A stretch of 64,000 nt of DNA from Collinsella aerofaciens (GTDB lineage: Bacteria > Actinomycetota > Coriobacteriia > Coriobacteriales > Coriobacteriaceae), in contig NZ_OY725712.1 of the NCBI RefSeq assembly GCF_963360655.1, positions 434,001 through 498,000 of the forward strand, read 5' to 3'. The notes beneath the pieces were generated by a model. That model did no database searches. It saw nothing but the letters and a program-made list of their open reading frames with translations, and was not told the origin of the DNA. A program made the translations under genes and the position numbers. Position 1 is the stretch's first letter; each line of letters opens with the position of its first letter. Of the stretch, positions 51,589 to 61,556 are shown one piece after another.

Positions 51589-53892
51589 CTACTTGCGACG
51601 AAGCAGCGCCGAGACCTCGGGCATCTTAAAGACAAAGGCAAGGCCAAAAGTCACAGCGAGCGAGACGACGCCTGCAACACAAACGTAGCCCAGGGTAATG
51701 AGGATCGAGCTGCCAAGCATTCCGACAAAGTGCTCAAGTGTCCACATGACGCCGGCGCCCGCGGCAGCGCCCAAGCCACCGAACAACAGGCCGAAGAAAC
51801 CGCCATGCAAGATAGACTTGACCTGAAGGCCATGCAGACGACGGCGCAGCCACCACAGTGAGCATCCGACCAAGACCACGTAGTCAACGACGTACGAAAG
51901 CGCAATTGCCGGCATACCGTAGCCCAGCACCACGCCAAACAGCAGCACCGAACCGGCCTGACCGATAGCGGAGTACAAGCAATAGCGGCTATAAGGTTTC
52001 ATATCGAGCAGGGCCGAGAAGCTCTTCTGCATCAGCACGACCACGCCGTAGAGCGGCAGGGAAAGTGCCAGATAGATAAGGAACTCCGACACCAGCGCCA
52101 CACCGGATTCATCGAACTTGCCGGCGCAGTAGATCATGTTGAGCGGACGGGCGAAGACGATCAGGTACATCGCAAACGGAATCAGGAAAAAGAGCATCTG
52201 GGCGACACCGCGCGAAATGCCCGTGCGGACGCTGTCGTAATCCTTCTCCTGCGCATCGTGAGAGAGTTCGGTATAGAGTGCCGTCGAAAGCGAGGCGGCG
52301 ATCAGCGCATAGGGCAGCGTGTACCACAGGCGCGCATATGCGATGACGGAAGGGCCGGTCTCGGGCTGCACCACCAACGCGGCGGCATTGGTAATAGAGG
52401 TCGAGACAAACATGCACACCGTGGCGAGCAGCGTCGGAATACCAAGCGCGATCGTCTGTCGCAGCGCGGGATCCTTAAAGTCGATATGGATATGAGGATG
52501 CACGCCATGCTTGCCAAGCGCGGGAATCTGGCAGGCCATCTGGACAAAGACGCCGAGGGTCGTACCAGCTGCGATCAAGATAATACCGGCCTGCCCGCCA
52601 AATTGTGCAGACACGGGAGCAAAACCCATAAAGCTGGCGATGACGATGACATTGTTGAGAACCGGGGCAAACGTCGACCAGAAGTAGTCGCGGTGTGCGT
52701 TGAGAACGCCCGAGAACACCGAACCCAAGCCATAAAACAGAATTTGGATAGCAAAAAAGCGGAACATGAACGCAGCGATATCCATGCTGCCGCCATCGCC
52801 CGAAAGGAACGACTGCGTCCAAATAAAGCCGGGAGCAAACACGGTGCCCAGCAGCGAGATACCGCCCAGTAGCAGAAGCAGAATACCGAGCAAGTTACCG
52901 ACATACTCGTTCGATGCCTCGCGGCCCTGCTCGCGCCTCACGCCCATATACACCGGCAAAAACGCCGTAACGAGCATGCCGCCCATCACGAGCTCGTAGA
53001 GCATGTTGGGCAGGCTGTTGGCAACCTGATAGGAGGACGAGAGCAGCGACATGCCGATGGCGGCCGCCATGGCCCACGTGCGGATAAACCCGGTGACGCG
53101 CGACACGATGGTCAGCACGGTCATGAGGCCAGCAGAACGACCAACCGTGGAGTAGTCCGACGAACCCATATCGTCTACGTCGTCCTGAGAGTCCTCATGA
53201 ACCTCATCTTGTTGCAGTAAATCGTCCACGACGGCAAAGGAGCCGGTCATCGCAAAGGGATCGTCAACCAAAACGGCGTCATCAGCAGGTGCGACGTCAT
53301 CGCTGTTCGGCATGTTGTTTCCGGATACGGCATCATCATCGAATATGGCATGGTCGCCAAACACCGTGTCAACTTCTTTGGCGGCGACGGTTCGGGCAGA
53401 AAACGACAGAGGGTCCCAGTCGTCATCACCGTCGATGGCCACGCCCTCGACGGGATCGGTCGAACCAAGCGGCGACCATTCGTCATCCGAAAGAAGCGGT
53501 TCGCCATCATCATGAGCCGCGGGCTTGGCGGAACGAGCGGCAGGAGCGCTCTGCGGTGTGCTCTTTCCCTGGGCTGCCATCAAAAACACCGCCGTCTCAT
53601 CGGGACGCGGCGCACGAGGAGCCTCGGAGGCGATCGGCTTCACGCTGGCGCTCGATTGAGCGGCGGCCAAAAAGACAGCCGTCTCATCGGGACGAGCCGA
53701 AGAAAGAACCGTACGGGGAAGCGCCGTGCCGGCACCGGCGGCACGCAAGTACACGGCCGTCTCGCCCGGGTCAGCGGCAGCGGACCAAGCGTTTCGAATC
53801 TCGTTATCGAACGAAGTGGCCTCGGGCGCGGGCGCCTGAGGAGCCGACCCTTTTGCAAAGTGAGCTCCGCGCTTTGATTCTTCCTGCGGCAT
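51589..53892 (-). CDS. murJ: Lipid II flippase MurJ with long N-terminal extension
   Basis: A 767-residue MVIN/MATE-superfamily flippase moving lipid II across the membrane for cell-wall synthesis. The membrane core (about 14 helices) starts near residue 250 (GRSAGLMTVLTIVSRVTGF). Residues 1-245 are probably disordered, acidic, and carry three similar motifs: DPGETAVYLRAA (41-52), RPDETAVFLAAA (67-78) and RPDETAVFLMAA (96-107). Such Thr motifs resemble kinase/FHA docking sites. It starts 3 bases after ybaK. Confidence 0.9.
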   Translation of the reverse strand: MPQEESKRGAHFAKGSAPQAPAPEATSFDNEIRNAWSAAADPGETAVYLRAAGAGTALPRTVLSSARPDETAVFLAAAQSSASVKPIASEAPRAPRPDETAVFLMAAQGKSTPQSAPAARSAKPAAHDDGEPLLSDDEWSPLGSTDPVEGVAIDGDDDWDPLSFSARTVAAKEVDTVFGDHAIFDDDAVSGNNMPNSDDVAPADDAVLVDDPFAMTGSFAVVDDLLQQDEVHEDSQDDVDDMGSSDYSTVGRSAGLMTVLTIVSRVTGFIRTWAMAAAIGMSLLSSSYQVANSLPNMLYELVMGGMLVTAFLPVYMGVRREQGREASNEYVGNLLGILLLLLGGISLLGTVFAPGFIWTQSFLSGDGGSMDIAAFMFRFFAIQILFYGLGSVFSGVLNAHRDYFWSTFAPVLNNVIVIASFMGFAPVSAQFGGQAGIILIAAGTTLGVFVQMACQIPALGKHGVHPHIHIDFKDPALRQTIALGIPTLLATVCMFVSTSITNAAALVVQPETGPSVIAYARLWYTLPYALIAASLSTALYTELSHDAQEKDYDSVRTGISRGVAQMLFFLIPFAMYLIVFARPLNMIYCAGKFDESGVALVSEFLIYLALSLPLYGVVVLMQKSFSALLDMKPYSRYCLYSAIGQAGSVLLFGVVLGYGMPAIALSYVVDYVVLVGCSLWWLRRRLHGLQVKSILHGGFFGLLFGGLGAAAGAGVMWTLEHFVGMLGSSILITLGYVCVAGVVSLAVTFGLAFVFKMPEVSALLRRK

Positions 53893-53895
53893 CGC

Positions 53896-54396
53896 TCAGT
53901 CCTCTCTCGTGATCGGGGCAACCGTCGCCCCGCAAAATGCAACTAAGTCATCTGGAGCAAGCTCAAGCTGATAGCCGCGCTTGCCACCCGAGATAAAAAT
54001 GGTATCCCAAAGGACGCATGTCTCATCGATCAGCGTCCGGAAGCGTTTTTTCATACCGACCGGGCTGCAACCGCCGCGGACATACCCCGTCGCGGCAAGC
54101 AAATCTTTGACATGCATCATGGTCAGCGACTTTTCGCCTGCGGCGCGCGCGGCGGCCTTGAGGTCGAGCTCGTCGGCAACGGGAATGCAGCACACGACAT
54201 GGTCGTTGGACGGCGTCGTGCAGACCAGGGTCTTAAATCCCTGACCGGGCTCCTCGCCAAGCTGCTCGGAAATCGCGACGCCCAGCCCCGACGATTCGTC
54301 GCCATCGTCTTCGTACGTATGGAGAACATAGGAGATGCCGGCGCTTTCCAGCTCGCGCATCGCATTGGTTTTTGGCGTCTTAACAGCCTTTGCCAT
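53896..54396 (-). CDS. ybaK: Cys-tRNA(Pro) deacylase, YbaK/EbsC type
   Basis: A 166-residue protein that hydrolyses mischarged Cys-tRNA(Pro). KTPKTNAMRELESAGISY at the start and GYVRGGCSPVGMKK and FISGGKRGYQLEL later are typical of the family. ATG at 54396 follows GGAAAGGA. It is first in ybaK-murJ-uvrC. Confidence 0.92.
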   Translation of the reverse strand: MAKAVKTPKTNAMRELESAGISYVLHTYEDDGDESSGLGVAISEQLGEEPGQGFKTLVCTTPSNDHVVCCIPVADELDLKAAARAAGEKSLTMMHVKDLLAATGYVRGGCSPVGMKKRFRTLIDETCVLWDTIFISGGKRGYQLELAPDDLVAFCGATVAPITRED

Positions 54397-54478
54397 GGCA
54401 CATCCTTTCCCTCGCAGAGCGACGCAAGGATTAAGTATAGGGCCAATTCCGTCGCATATGCCATCTCGACACACAGAA

Positions 54479-54509
54479 GCGCCACCGAATCAGGAGGAAT
54501 CGGTGGCGC
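54479..54509 (-). terminator. Terminator of uvrA
   Basis: GCGCCACCG (54479-54487) pairs with CGGTGGCGC (54501-54509). The U-run is weak. Confidence 0.6.
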
Positions 54510-54529
54510 GTCGGTACTACAACGTCTCT

Positions 54530-57409
54530 TTACTGCGCGTCGAGCTGCGCCTGACGCTCACGGTCGCGCTTGAGCAACGGCGCCAAGAACTTGCCCGTGT
54601 AGCTCTGCGAACATGCCGCGACTTGCTCCGGCGTGCCTGAGACCACGACGGTTCCGCCGCCATTGCCGCCCTCGGGACCCATATCGATCAGGCGGTCGGC
54701 AACCTTGATGACATCAAGGTTGTGCTCGATCACCAGAACTGTGTTGCCCGCATCGACCAGGCGTTGCAACACGTCGAGCAGCTGGCGAACATCCTCAAAA
54801 TGAAGGCCGGTTGTGGGCTCGTCCAAAATGTAGAACGTCTTGCCTGTCTGACGGCGATGAAGCTCCTTGGCGAGCTTCACGCGCTGCGCCTCGCCACCCG
54901 AAAGCGTCGTTGCCGGCTGGCCCAAGCTCACGTAGCCCAGACCCACGTCATATAGGGTCTGCAGTTTGCGCTTAATCTGCGGGATATTCCCAAAGAAAGC
55001 CAGTGCTTCGGTGACACTCATGTCGAGCACGTCCGAGATTGTCTTGCCGCGGTAGGTAACCTCGAGTGTCTCGCGGTTATAACGCTTGCCGCCACATACC
55101 TCACAGGGGACATAGATATCGGGAAGGAAGTGCATCTCGATCTTGATCTGGCCATCGCCTTTGCACGCCTCGCAGCGACCGCCGCTTACGTTAAAGGAGA
55201 AACGTCCCGGCGAGTAGCCGCGCGCCTTCGACTCCGGCGTGCTTGCAAACAGCGCACGCAGATCATCCCACAGGCCAATATAGGTCGCAGGGTTCGAACG
55301 CGGCGTGCGACCGATCGGTGACTGGTCGATATCGATTACCTTATCGATGCACTCAATGCCCTCAATCTTCTTGTACGGCCCCACGGGACGCGTCGAACGA
55401 TGGATGGCATTCGTAAGCGCGGGCGCAATCGTATCGGTGACCAGGGAGCTCTTGCCCGATCCCGAAACACCGGTAACGACCGTAAGCGTACCGAACTCAA
55501 TCTTGGCGGTAACGTTTTTGAGGTTGTTAGCGCGAGCGCCCGTAATCTTAAGACAGCCGCGGCCGGGCTTGCGGCGCTCTTCGGGCACGCGGATCATCCG
55601 CTTGCCGGTCAAATAAGCACCCGTCATGGAATCGGGGCACGCCATGATATCGGCAGGCGTTCCTGCAGCGACCACGTGTCCGCCGTTAACGCCCGCACCG
55701 GGACCCATATCGACCACGTAGTCGGCAGCGCGAATTGTATCTTCGTCGTGCTCGACGACGATAACGGTATTACCGATATCGCGCAAGCGCTCGAGCGTCT
55801 TGATCAGGCGCTCGTTATCGCGTTGGTGGAGACCGATCGACGGCTCGTCCAGAATGTACAGAACGCCCATGAGGCCGGCGCCGATCTGCGTTGCCAGGCG
55901 AATGCGCTGGGCCTCACCGCCGGAAAGCGTCGCCGAGGCGCGATCGAGCGTCAGATAGTCGAGTCCGACATCGACCAGAAAACGCAGGCGCTCCAGGATT
56001 TCCTTGACGATGCGCCCGCCGATAAACTGCTGACGCTCGGTAAGCTCCAGGCCCTCAAAAAACTCGAGCGACTCGCGACACGACAGGCAGCAGACATCGT
56101 AAATGGACTTGCCGCCCACGGTGACGGCAAGCATCTCGGGACGCAGGCGAGCACCGTGACAGCTCGAGCATGGCTCTTCGCGAATGTATTTCTCCAAGCG
56201 AGCCCTGGTGTTCTCGTTCGTCGTCTCGCTGTAGCGCTCGTACAGGATGTTGCGCACGCCCGAGAACTTAGTGTCCCACTGGCTGCGACGCCCATCGAGC
56301 TTTTGATAGTCGACCGAAATCTTCGTGTCGCCCATGCCATCCAAAAACGCACGACGCACCCGCGGGGGCAGGTCCTCCCATGGCGTATCGGCACTCACCT
56401 TAAAGTGTTTGCAGACCGCAGCAAAAATCTGCGGATAATAGTTGGAATTGCCGAACAGGCTGCCAAAGACTCCATCGGCAATCGACTTTGAGGGGTCTTC
56501 AATCAGCGCCTCGGCATCGACCGTCTTTTTAAAGCCCAGGCCATCGCACTCGGGACATGCACCATAGGGCGCGTTGAACGAGAAATCGCGCGGCTGCAGG
56601 TCGTCGATGGAATGCCCATGTTCCGGGCACGCCAGTGCCAGCGAATACTCCAGCAGCTCGCCCTCGGTTCCCTCGGGAGCGTCGCGGTCGGGCAGCATAT
56701 ACACGTTCACGTTACCGTGCGCCAGTGCCGTCGCCTGCTCAACGGACTCGGCAATGCGACCCAGGGAGTTCTCTCGAATCACGATACGGTCGACCACGAC
56801 CTCAATGTCGTGTTTGAACTTCTTGTCCAGGTCGATAGGGTCGTCAAGCGAGCGCACCTCGCCGTCGACGCGCACACGGCTAAAGCCCTCCGCACGCAGG
56901 TCCTCAAACAGCTTGGCATATTCGCCCTTGCGTCCACGAACCACCGGCGCCAACACAAACGCGCGACGGCCCTCCCCCGCCGCCAGCACCTTATCGGCGA
57001 CCTGATCGGTCGTCTGACGCTCAATGACACGACCGCACTCAGGACAGTGCGGCGTTCCCACGCGAGCAAACAGCAGACGCAGATAGTCGTAAATCTCGGT
57101 TACGGTGCCCACCGTCGAGCGTGGGTTTTTGGACGTCGTCTTCTGATCGATCGACACAGCCGGCGACAGGCCGTCAATCGAGTCCAGATCGGGCTTGTCC
57201 ATCTGGCCCAAAAACTGACGCGCATAGCTCGAAAGGCTCTCGACATAACGGCGCTGGCCCTCGGCATAGATGGTATCGAACGCCAGTGAGCTCTTGCCCG
57301 ATCCGGAAAGACCGGTTATGACCACGAGCTGGTCACGCGGAATGGAAACATCGATATCGCGCAGGTTATGCTCGCGCGCGCCGCGAATAACGATAGAAGA
57401 ATCAGACAT
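54530..57409 (-). CDS. uvrA: UvrABC excinuclease subunit A
   Basis: A 959-residue damage-recognition ATPase with two ABC modules. Visible: [14 protein letters not shown] and [14 protein letters not shown] Walker A motifs, [16 protein letters not shown] and [16 protein letters not shown] signatures, and zinc-binding Cys pairs ([28 protein letters not shown]). It is divergent from mrp. Confidence 0.96.
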   Translation of the reverse strand: MSDSSIVIRGAREHNLRDIDVSIPRDQLVVITGLSGSGKSSLAFDTIYAEGQRRYVESLSSYARQFLGQMDKPDLDSIDGLSPAVSIDQKTTSKNPRSTVGTVTEIYDYLRLLFARVGTPHCPECGRVIERQTTDQVADKVLAAGEGRRAFVLAPVVRGRKGEYAKLFEDLRAEGFSRVRVDGEVRSLDDPIDLDKKFKHDIEVVVDRIVIRENSLGRIAESVEQATALAHGNVNVYMLPDRDAPEGTEGELLEYSLALACPEHGHSIDDLQPRDFSFNAPYGACPECDGLGFKKTVDAEALIEDPSKSIADGVFGSLFGNSNYYPQIFAAVCKHFKVSADTPWEDLPPRVRRAFLDGMGDTKISVDYQKLDGRRSQWDTKFSGVRNILYERYSETTNENTRARLEKYIREEPCSSCHGARLRPEMLAVTVGGKSIYDVCCLSCRESLEFFEGLELTERQQFIGGRIVKEILERLRFLVDVGLDYLTLDRASATLSGGEAQRIRLATQIGAGLMGVLYILDEPSIGLHQRDNERLIKTLERLRDIGNTVIVVEHDEDTIRAADYVVDMGPGAGVNGGHVVAAGTPADIMACPDSMTGAYLTGKRMIRVPEERRKPGRGCLKITGARANNLKNVTAKIEFGTLTVVTGVSGSGKSSLVTDTIAPALTNAIHRSTRPVGPYKKIEGIECIDKVIDIDQSPIGRTPRSNPATYIGLWDDLRALFASTPESKARGYSPGRFSFNVSGGRCEACKGDGQIKIEMHFLPDIYVPCEVCGGKRYNRETLEVTYRGKTISDVLDMSVTEALAFFGNIPQIKRKLQTLYDVGLGYVSLGQPATTLSGGEAQRVKLAKELHRRQTGKTFYILDEPTTGLHFEDVRQLLDVLQRLVDAGNTVLVIEHNLDVIKVADRLIDMGPEGGNGGGTVVVSGTPEQVAACSQSYTGKFLAPLLKRDRERQAQLDAQ

Positions 57410-57607
57410 GGAAGCTCCTTGCCTCCTACAACTTCAAATCACACTGACGATGAGTTTAGCGCACTCGACGCGCACAGATGTTCGTGATACAAGATTCGCA
57501 GACCTTTTGCGCTGTCTGACGCCGCAGACCGCACGCTCGGTCCGTACTTTCGAATACCGCCGATCGCCTGCCACGCATCATGAATGACTCCCGCTCGCAA
57601 ACGAGGG

Positions 57608-57613
57608 TACAAT
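57608..57613 (+). promoter_or_regulatory. Probable -10 box of mrp
   Basis: TACAAT with ATGACT 18 bases upstream, 56 bases before the mrp start. Confidence 0.45.
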
Positions 57614-57668
57614 GACGCTCGTGTCACACCGCGGGGCTCCGGCCCCAACATATACAAAGGAGTCAAAC

Positions 57669-58499
57669 ATGGGTTGCGAGCACGCACAGGCAGCCGGCGG
57701 GCAAACGTCGCCGTCGCAATTTGAGGAGAATACGCTGTCCGAAGTCAAGCGCGTTATCGCCGTGCTTTCCGGTAAGGGCGGCGTCGGCAAGTCATTCGTC
57801 ACCGGCGCCATCGCCACGGAGCTTTCCCGCCACGGTCACAAGGTCGGCGTCCTCGATGCCGATATTACCGGCCCCTCTATCCCTAAGATGTTCGGCATGA
57901 GCGGACGTCACGTCCACGCCCTCGGCAACCTTATGCTGCCCGAAATCTCCGAGCACGGCGTCAAGATTATGAGCTCTAACCTGCTGCTCCAAAACGAAAC
58001 CGACCCCGTCCTCTGGCGCGGTCCGGTTATCGCGGGTGCCATCAGGCAGTTCTGGAGCGAAACCTCATGGGGCCCCATCGACTACCTGATGGTCGACATG
58101 CCTCCGGGAACGGGCGACGTCGCCCTCACCGTCTTCCAGTCGCTGCCCGTCGATGGCATCGTCATCGTCACGAGCCCGCAGGATCTGGTCTCGATGATCG
58201 TCGCCAAGGCGGTCAACATGGCCGAGAAGATGAACGTCCCCATTCTGGGAATCGTCGAAAACATGAGCTATATCGAGTGCCCCGATTGCGGCAAGAAGAT
58301 CGAGGTCTTTGGCAAGAGCAAGCTCCCCGAGGTCGCCGAGCGTTACAACCTCGAGATCCTAGGGCAGCTTCCCATCAATCCGGCACTCGCCGAGGCTTGC
58401 GACAAGGGCGAGGTTGAGACCGCACTGCCCGACGGTATGCTGCCCCAAGCCGTCTCCGCTGTCGAGGCCATTGCCCCGCACGAGACCGCCGAGGCCTAA
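57669..58499 (+). CDS. mrp: Mrp/NBP35-type iron-sulfur cluster carrier ATPase
   Basis: A 276-residue P-loop ATPase: the deviant Walker A SGKGGVGKS, MPPGTGDVALT, and the bridging-cluster motif CPDCGKK near residue 223. It inserts or carries Fe-S clusters, fitting the many Fe-S enzymes of an anaerobe. ATG at 57669 follows AAAGGAG. The next gene starts immediately after its stop. Confidence 0.94.
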   Translation: MGCEHAQAAGGQTSPSQFEENTLSEVKRVIAVLSGKGGVGKSFVTGAIATELSRHGHKVGVLDADITGPSIPKMFGMSGRHVHALGNLMLPEISEHGVKIMSSNLLLQNETDPVLWRGPVIAGAIRQFWSETSWGPIDYLMVDMPPGTGDVALTVFQSLPVDGIVIVTSPQDLVSMIVAKAVNMAEKMNVPILGIVENMSYIECPDCGKKIEVFGKSKLPEVAERYNLEILGQLPINPALAEACDKGEVETALPDGMLPQAVSAVEAIAPHETAEA

Positions 58500-59771
58500 G
58501 TGAACACAAACGCCTCCTATGACGTCTTGGTAATCGGCGGCGGGGCCTCGGGTCTCGCCGCCGCCATTACGGCCGCACGCACAGGCAAAAGCGTCTGCAT
58601 CGTTGAGCGCGATGTTGCCTGCGGCCTTAAACTCCTTGCGACCGGCAACGGCCGCTGCAACCTTTCCAACGAATCAATTGATTTCCAGCGGTACAACCGC
58701 CCCGCATTCGTCGAATCCGTCATGGGTCGCCAGCCTGAGCAAGAACTCGGCAGTTTCTTCTCCTCGCTGGGCATCATGACGACCTCCGAGGAGGGCCGGC
58801 TGTATCCGCGCTCCCTTCGTGCCGAATCGGTGCGCGATGCGCTTCTCAACGCTTGCAATCACCTGGGTATCACCTTGATCTGTGGAGCAAACGTTGCCTC
58901 GGCATTCAAAGCCCCCGAGGGCTGGACACTCCAAATAGACCGTCCTGCGCGAGCACTCAAGGCAAAAAAGCACGACGACCGAAAAACGGAGGTCCGCTCA
59001 CTTCGGAAGGCGCTCGCCGACACCCCTCGCAAGAACGAGACGCTGCAGGCAAAGGCCGTAATTATCGCTACGGGCGGCAGCCCCGCCGACATCGCGAAGA
59101 CGTTCAATCTTTCCCTCACACCGCAGCGCCCCGTCCTCTGCCCCGTGTCGGCATCGGTCTTCGGCGACCAGACTGCGCTCAAGACGCTGGATGGCCTGCG
59201 CGTCCGCGCCCGTTTGACGCTCACCCGCAATCACGAGGAGCTCTGGTGCGAAGACGGAGAAGCGCTCTTCCGAACCTTTGGCATCTCGGGCGTTGCCGCC
59301 TTTAACCTCTCCCGTCGCGTCCAGCGCGGCGACACGATTCTGCTCGACGTTTTCCCCGACCTCTCCAAAGACGAGTTGCTCGATATGCTCAGCCAGCGAG
59401 TTGCGTTGCTCGGAAGCTTTTCACCCCGCGACCCCCGCTGGCTCGACGGCATGCTCGCCCCGCAGCTCTCTCACGTTGTCTGCACCGCATTCGAACAGTG
59501 CCACCCCGGGTCGCACGACGTCATCCATCTGGTCTCAATCCTCAAGCACTTTAAGATGCTCGTCGAGGGAACGACAGAGGAGCGTTCGGCCCAGGTCACG
59601 CGCGGCGGCGTGCCCATCGAGAGCGTCTCAGCTCCCAACCTCTGCGTGAGCAACGCGGCAGACGCCCCACTTTACATCTGTGGCGAGGCGCTCGACATCG
59701 ATGCCGATTGCGGCGGTTTCAACCTTGCATGGGCTTGGATCTCGGGTATTCGCGCTGCAAGCAGCCTATAG
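58500..59771 (+). CDS. BaiN/HI0933-type flavoprotein
   Basis: A 423-residue FAD protein: DVLVIGGGASGLAAAITAART at the N-terminus (GxGxxG), LLATGNGRCNLSN as the family signature, and CGEALDIDADCGGFNLAWAW near the end. BaiN-type proteins act in bile-acid dehydroxylation in some clostridia, but the family is broad and no bai genes are here. GTG at 58500 abuts the mrp stop, so the two are coupled. Confidence 0.88.
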   Translation: MNTNASYDVLVIGGGASGLAAAITAARTGKSVCIVERDVACGLKLLATGNGRCNLSNESIDFQRYNRPAFVESVMGRQPEQELGSFFSSLGIMTTSEEGRLYPRSLRAESVRDALLNACNHLGITLICGANVASAFKAPEGWTLQIDRPARALKAKKHDDRKTEVRSLRKALADTPRKNETLQAKAVIIATGGSPADIAKTFNLSLTPQRPVLCPVSASVFGDQTALKTLDGLRVRARLTLTRNHEELWCEDGEALFRTFGISGVAAFNLSRRVQRGDTILLDVFPDLSKDELLDMLSQRVALLGSFSPRDPRWLDGMLAPQLSHVVCTAFEQCHPGSHDVIHLVSILKHFKMLVEGTTEERSAQVTRGGVPIESVSAPNLCVSNAADAPLYICGEALDIDADCGGFNLAWAWISGIRAASSL

Positions 59772-59781
59772 CCGCGCAGTC

Positions 59782-59824
59782 TATAATCAAAACGCATTCG
59801 GGCCGTCTGGGACACCGGGCGGCC
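59782..59824 (+). promoter_or_regulatory. -10 box and leader hairpin of the COG2509 gene
   Basis: TATAAT (59782-59787) is followed by a hairpin, GGCCG (59801-59805) with CGGCC (59820-59824), then TCTTTCTT, 27 bases before the next start. It may end the mrp unit or attenuate the next gene. Confidence 0.45.
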
Positions 59825-59850
59825 TCTTTCTTGCATCTAAGGAGACCTCG

Positions 59851-61491
59851 ATGATCGAAATCACCCAAGTCCACGCGTCACTCGATGAGGCCGGCGACGA
59901 AGCCGCCTGCCTTGCTATTGGTAGACGCGCCGTCAAACGAACCCTGCGATGCGAGGATTCCCAGATTAAAGCCATTGAGCTCCATCGCAAGTCAATCGAC
60001 GCCCGTAAAAAGCGAGATGTCCATTTTTTTTTGAGCTTTCGAGTCGAGCTGACAAGCTCCCGACTCGAGCAGGAGGTGGTCGACCGCGTCGCCGAGCGCG
60101 ACCGCTCGCGCATCCGCATGGTAGACGGCGAGGCTCCTTCATTCCCCAACCCTGTCCCGAATGCACCCAAGGGGCGTCCCGTCGTTGTCGGCGCCGGTTG
60201 CGCCGGTCTCTTCGCCGCCCTGACCCTTGCCGAAGCGGGCCTTAAACCCCTGCTCATCGAGCGCGGCGACCCCGCACTTCGCCGCTCGCAAGCGATTGAT
60301 CTCTTTCTTAAGGAGCGTATCCTCGATCCCGAAAGCAATATCCAATTTGGCCTGGGCGGCGCAGGGACCTTCTCGGACGGCAAGCTCAACACGGGAACCA
60401 AGAATCCTGCCCATCGACTGATTCTTGAGACCTTCGTCGAAGCGGGCTCACCTCGCGACATCCTGTGGGACGCCAAGCCGCACATTGGATCCGACATCCT
60501 CCCCACCGTCGTCACCAACATTTCTCAGCGCATCGAGCAGCTCGGTGGAACCGTCCGCTATCGAACAAAGCTCGTCGATATTCAAACCGATGGATCTGGC
60601 GCCATCACCGGCGTCGATGTCCAACCGCCCCAAGAAACCACAAGCGAGACAATCGCCACAAAGCACCTCATTCTCGCCTGCGGCCATTCCGCCCGCGACG
60701 TATTCGAGCTTCTCAAAGAACATGACGTTGCCCTCGCGCAAAAGACCTTTGCCATGGGCGTGCGCATCGAGCATCCACAGCGCGACATTGACCGTGCCCA
60801 ATATGGCCCTTCGGCGGGACACCCGGCACTCGGAGCAGCCCCCTATAAGCTTGTCGCCCATCTCCCCAACGGCCGCAGCGTGTTCTCGTTTTGTATGTGC
60901 CCCGGCGGACAGGTTGTCGCGGCTTCTTCCGAGCAGAGCCATCTGTGCGTCAACGGCGCCAGCCTCAATGCTCGCAACGGACGCAACGCAAATGCCGCCC
61001 TACTCGTTAACGTCACACCTGACGATCTTCCCGGCGATGATCCGCTCGCAGGCATTGAGCTCCAGCGCGTCTGCGAGCGAGCCGCCTATCGCCTGGGTGG
61101 CTCCAACTGGAACGCGCCGGCACAGCTCGTCGGAGATTTCCTTGCGGGGCGCGCCAGCACGGCGCCCGGAAAGGTAAAACCAACCTATCCACTTGGCGTG
61201 ACCTGGACGGCGATCGACGATGCCCTCCCGCAGCATATCGTCGAATCGCTCCGTTTGGGAATTCCCCTGCTCGGTAAGAAACTGCGTGGCTATGACCGCC
61301 CCGATGCGGTCCTCACTGGCGTGGAGACGCGTTCGAGCTCCCCGGTTACGGTCATCCGCGATCGAACATGCCACGCCGTGTCGAACCCGGGCCTTTACCC
61401 TTGCGGCGAGGGTGCCGGATATGCCGGCGGCATCATGAGTGCCGCCACCGACGGCATCCGTTGCGCTGAGGCGCTGATAGCAGACCTCTAG
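59851..61491 (+). CDS. FAD-dependent dehydrogenase, COG2509 type
   Basis: A 546-residue flavoprotein. Residues 1-95 form an N-terminal domain, then RPVVVGAGCAGLFAALTLAEAG binds FAD. FGLGGAGTFSDGKLNTG and YPCGEGAGYAGGIMSAATDG are family signatures. The biological substrate is not known. ATG at 59851 follows AAGGAG. It converges with uvrB. Confidence 0.88.
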   Translation: MIEITQVHASLDEAGDEAACLAIGRRAVKRTLRCEDSQIKAIELHRKSIDARKKRDVHFFLSFRVELTSSRLEQEVVDRVAERDRSRIRMVDGEAPSFPNPVPNAPKGRPVVVGAGCAGLFAALTLAEAGLKPLLIERGDPALRRSQAIDLFLKERILDPESNIQFGLGGAGTFSDGKLNTGTKNPAHRLILETFVEAGSPRDILWDAKPHIGSDILPTVVTNISQRIEQLGGTVRYRTKLVDIQTDGSGAITGVDVQPPQETTSETIATKHLILACGHSARDVFELLKEHDVALAQKTFAMGVRIEHPQRDIDRAQYGPSAGHPALGAAPYKLVAHLPNGRSVFSFCMCPGGQVVAASSEQSHLCVNGASLNARNGRNANAALLVNVTPDDLPGDDPLAGIELQRVCERAAYRLGGSNWNAPAQLVGDFLAGRASTAPGKVKPTYPLGVTWTAIDDALPQHIVESLRLGIPLLGKKLRGYDRPDAVLTGVETRSSSPVTVIRDRTCHAVSNPGLYPCGEGAGYAGGIMSAATDGIRCAEALIADL

Positions 61492-61517
61492 TGCACGAAC
61501 TCTCGCGTCCGAACGAC

Positions 61518-61553
61518 ACGGGCCCCGAGCTCCACAGGGAACTCGGGGCCCGT
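61518..61553. terminator. 12-bp perfect hairpin between converging genes
   Basis: ACGGGCCCCGAG (61518-61529) pairs with CTCGGGGCCCGT (61542-61553). No U-run. It probably ends both the COG2509 and uvrB transcripts. Confidence 0.7.
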
Positions 61554-61556
61554 TCA

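Noticed and set aside
58500-59771. Bile-acid pathway role for the BaiN-like flavoprotein
   Set aside because: No other bai gene is present, and the family is widespread in bacteria that do not transform bile acids.
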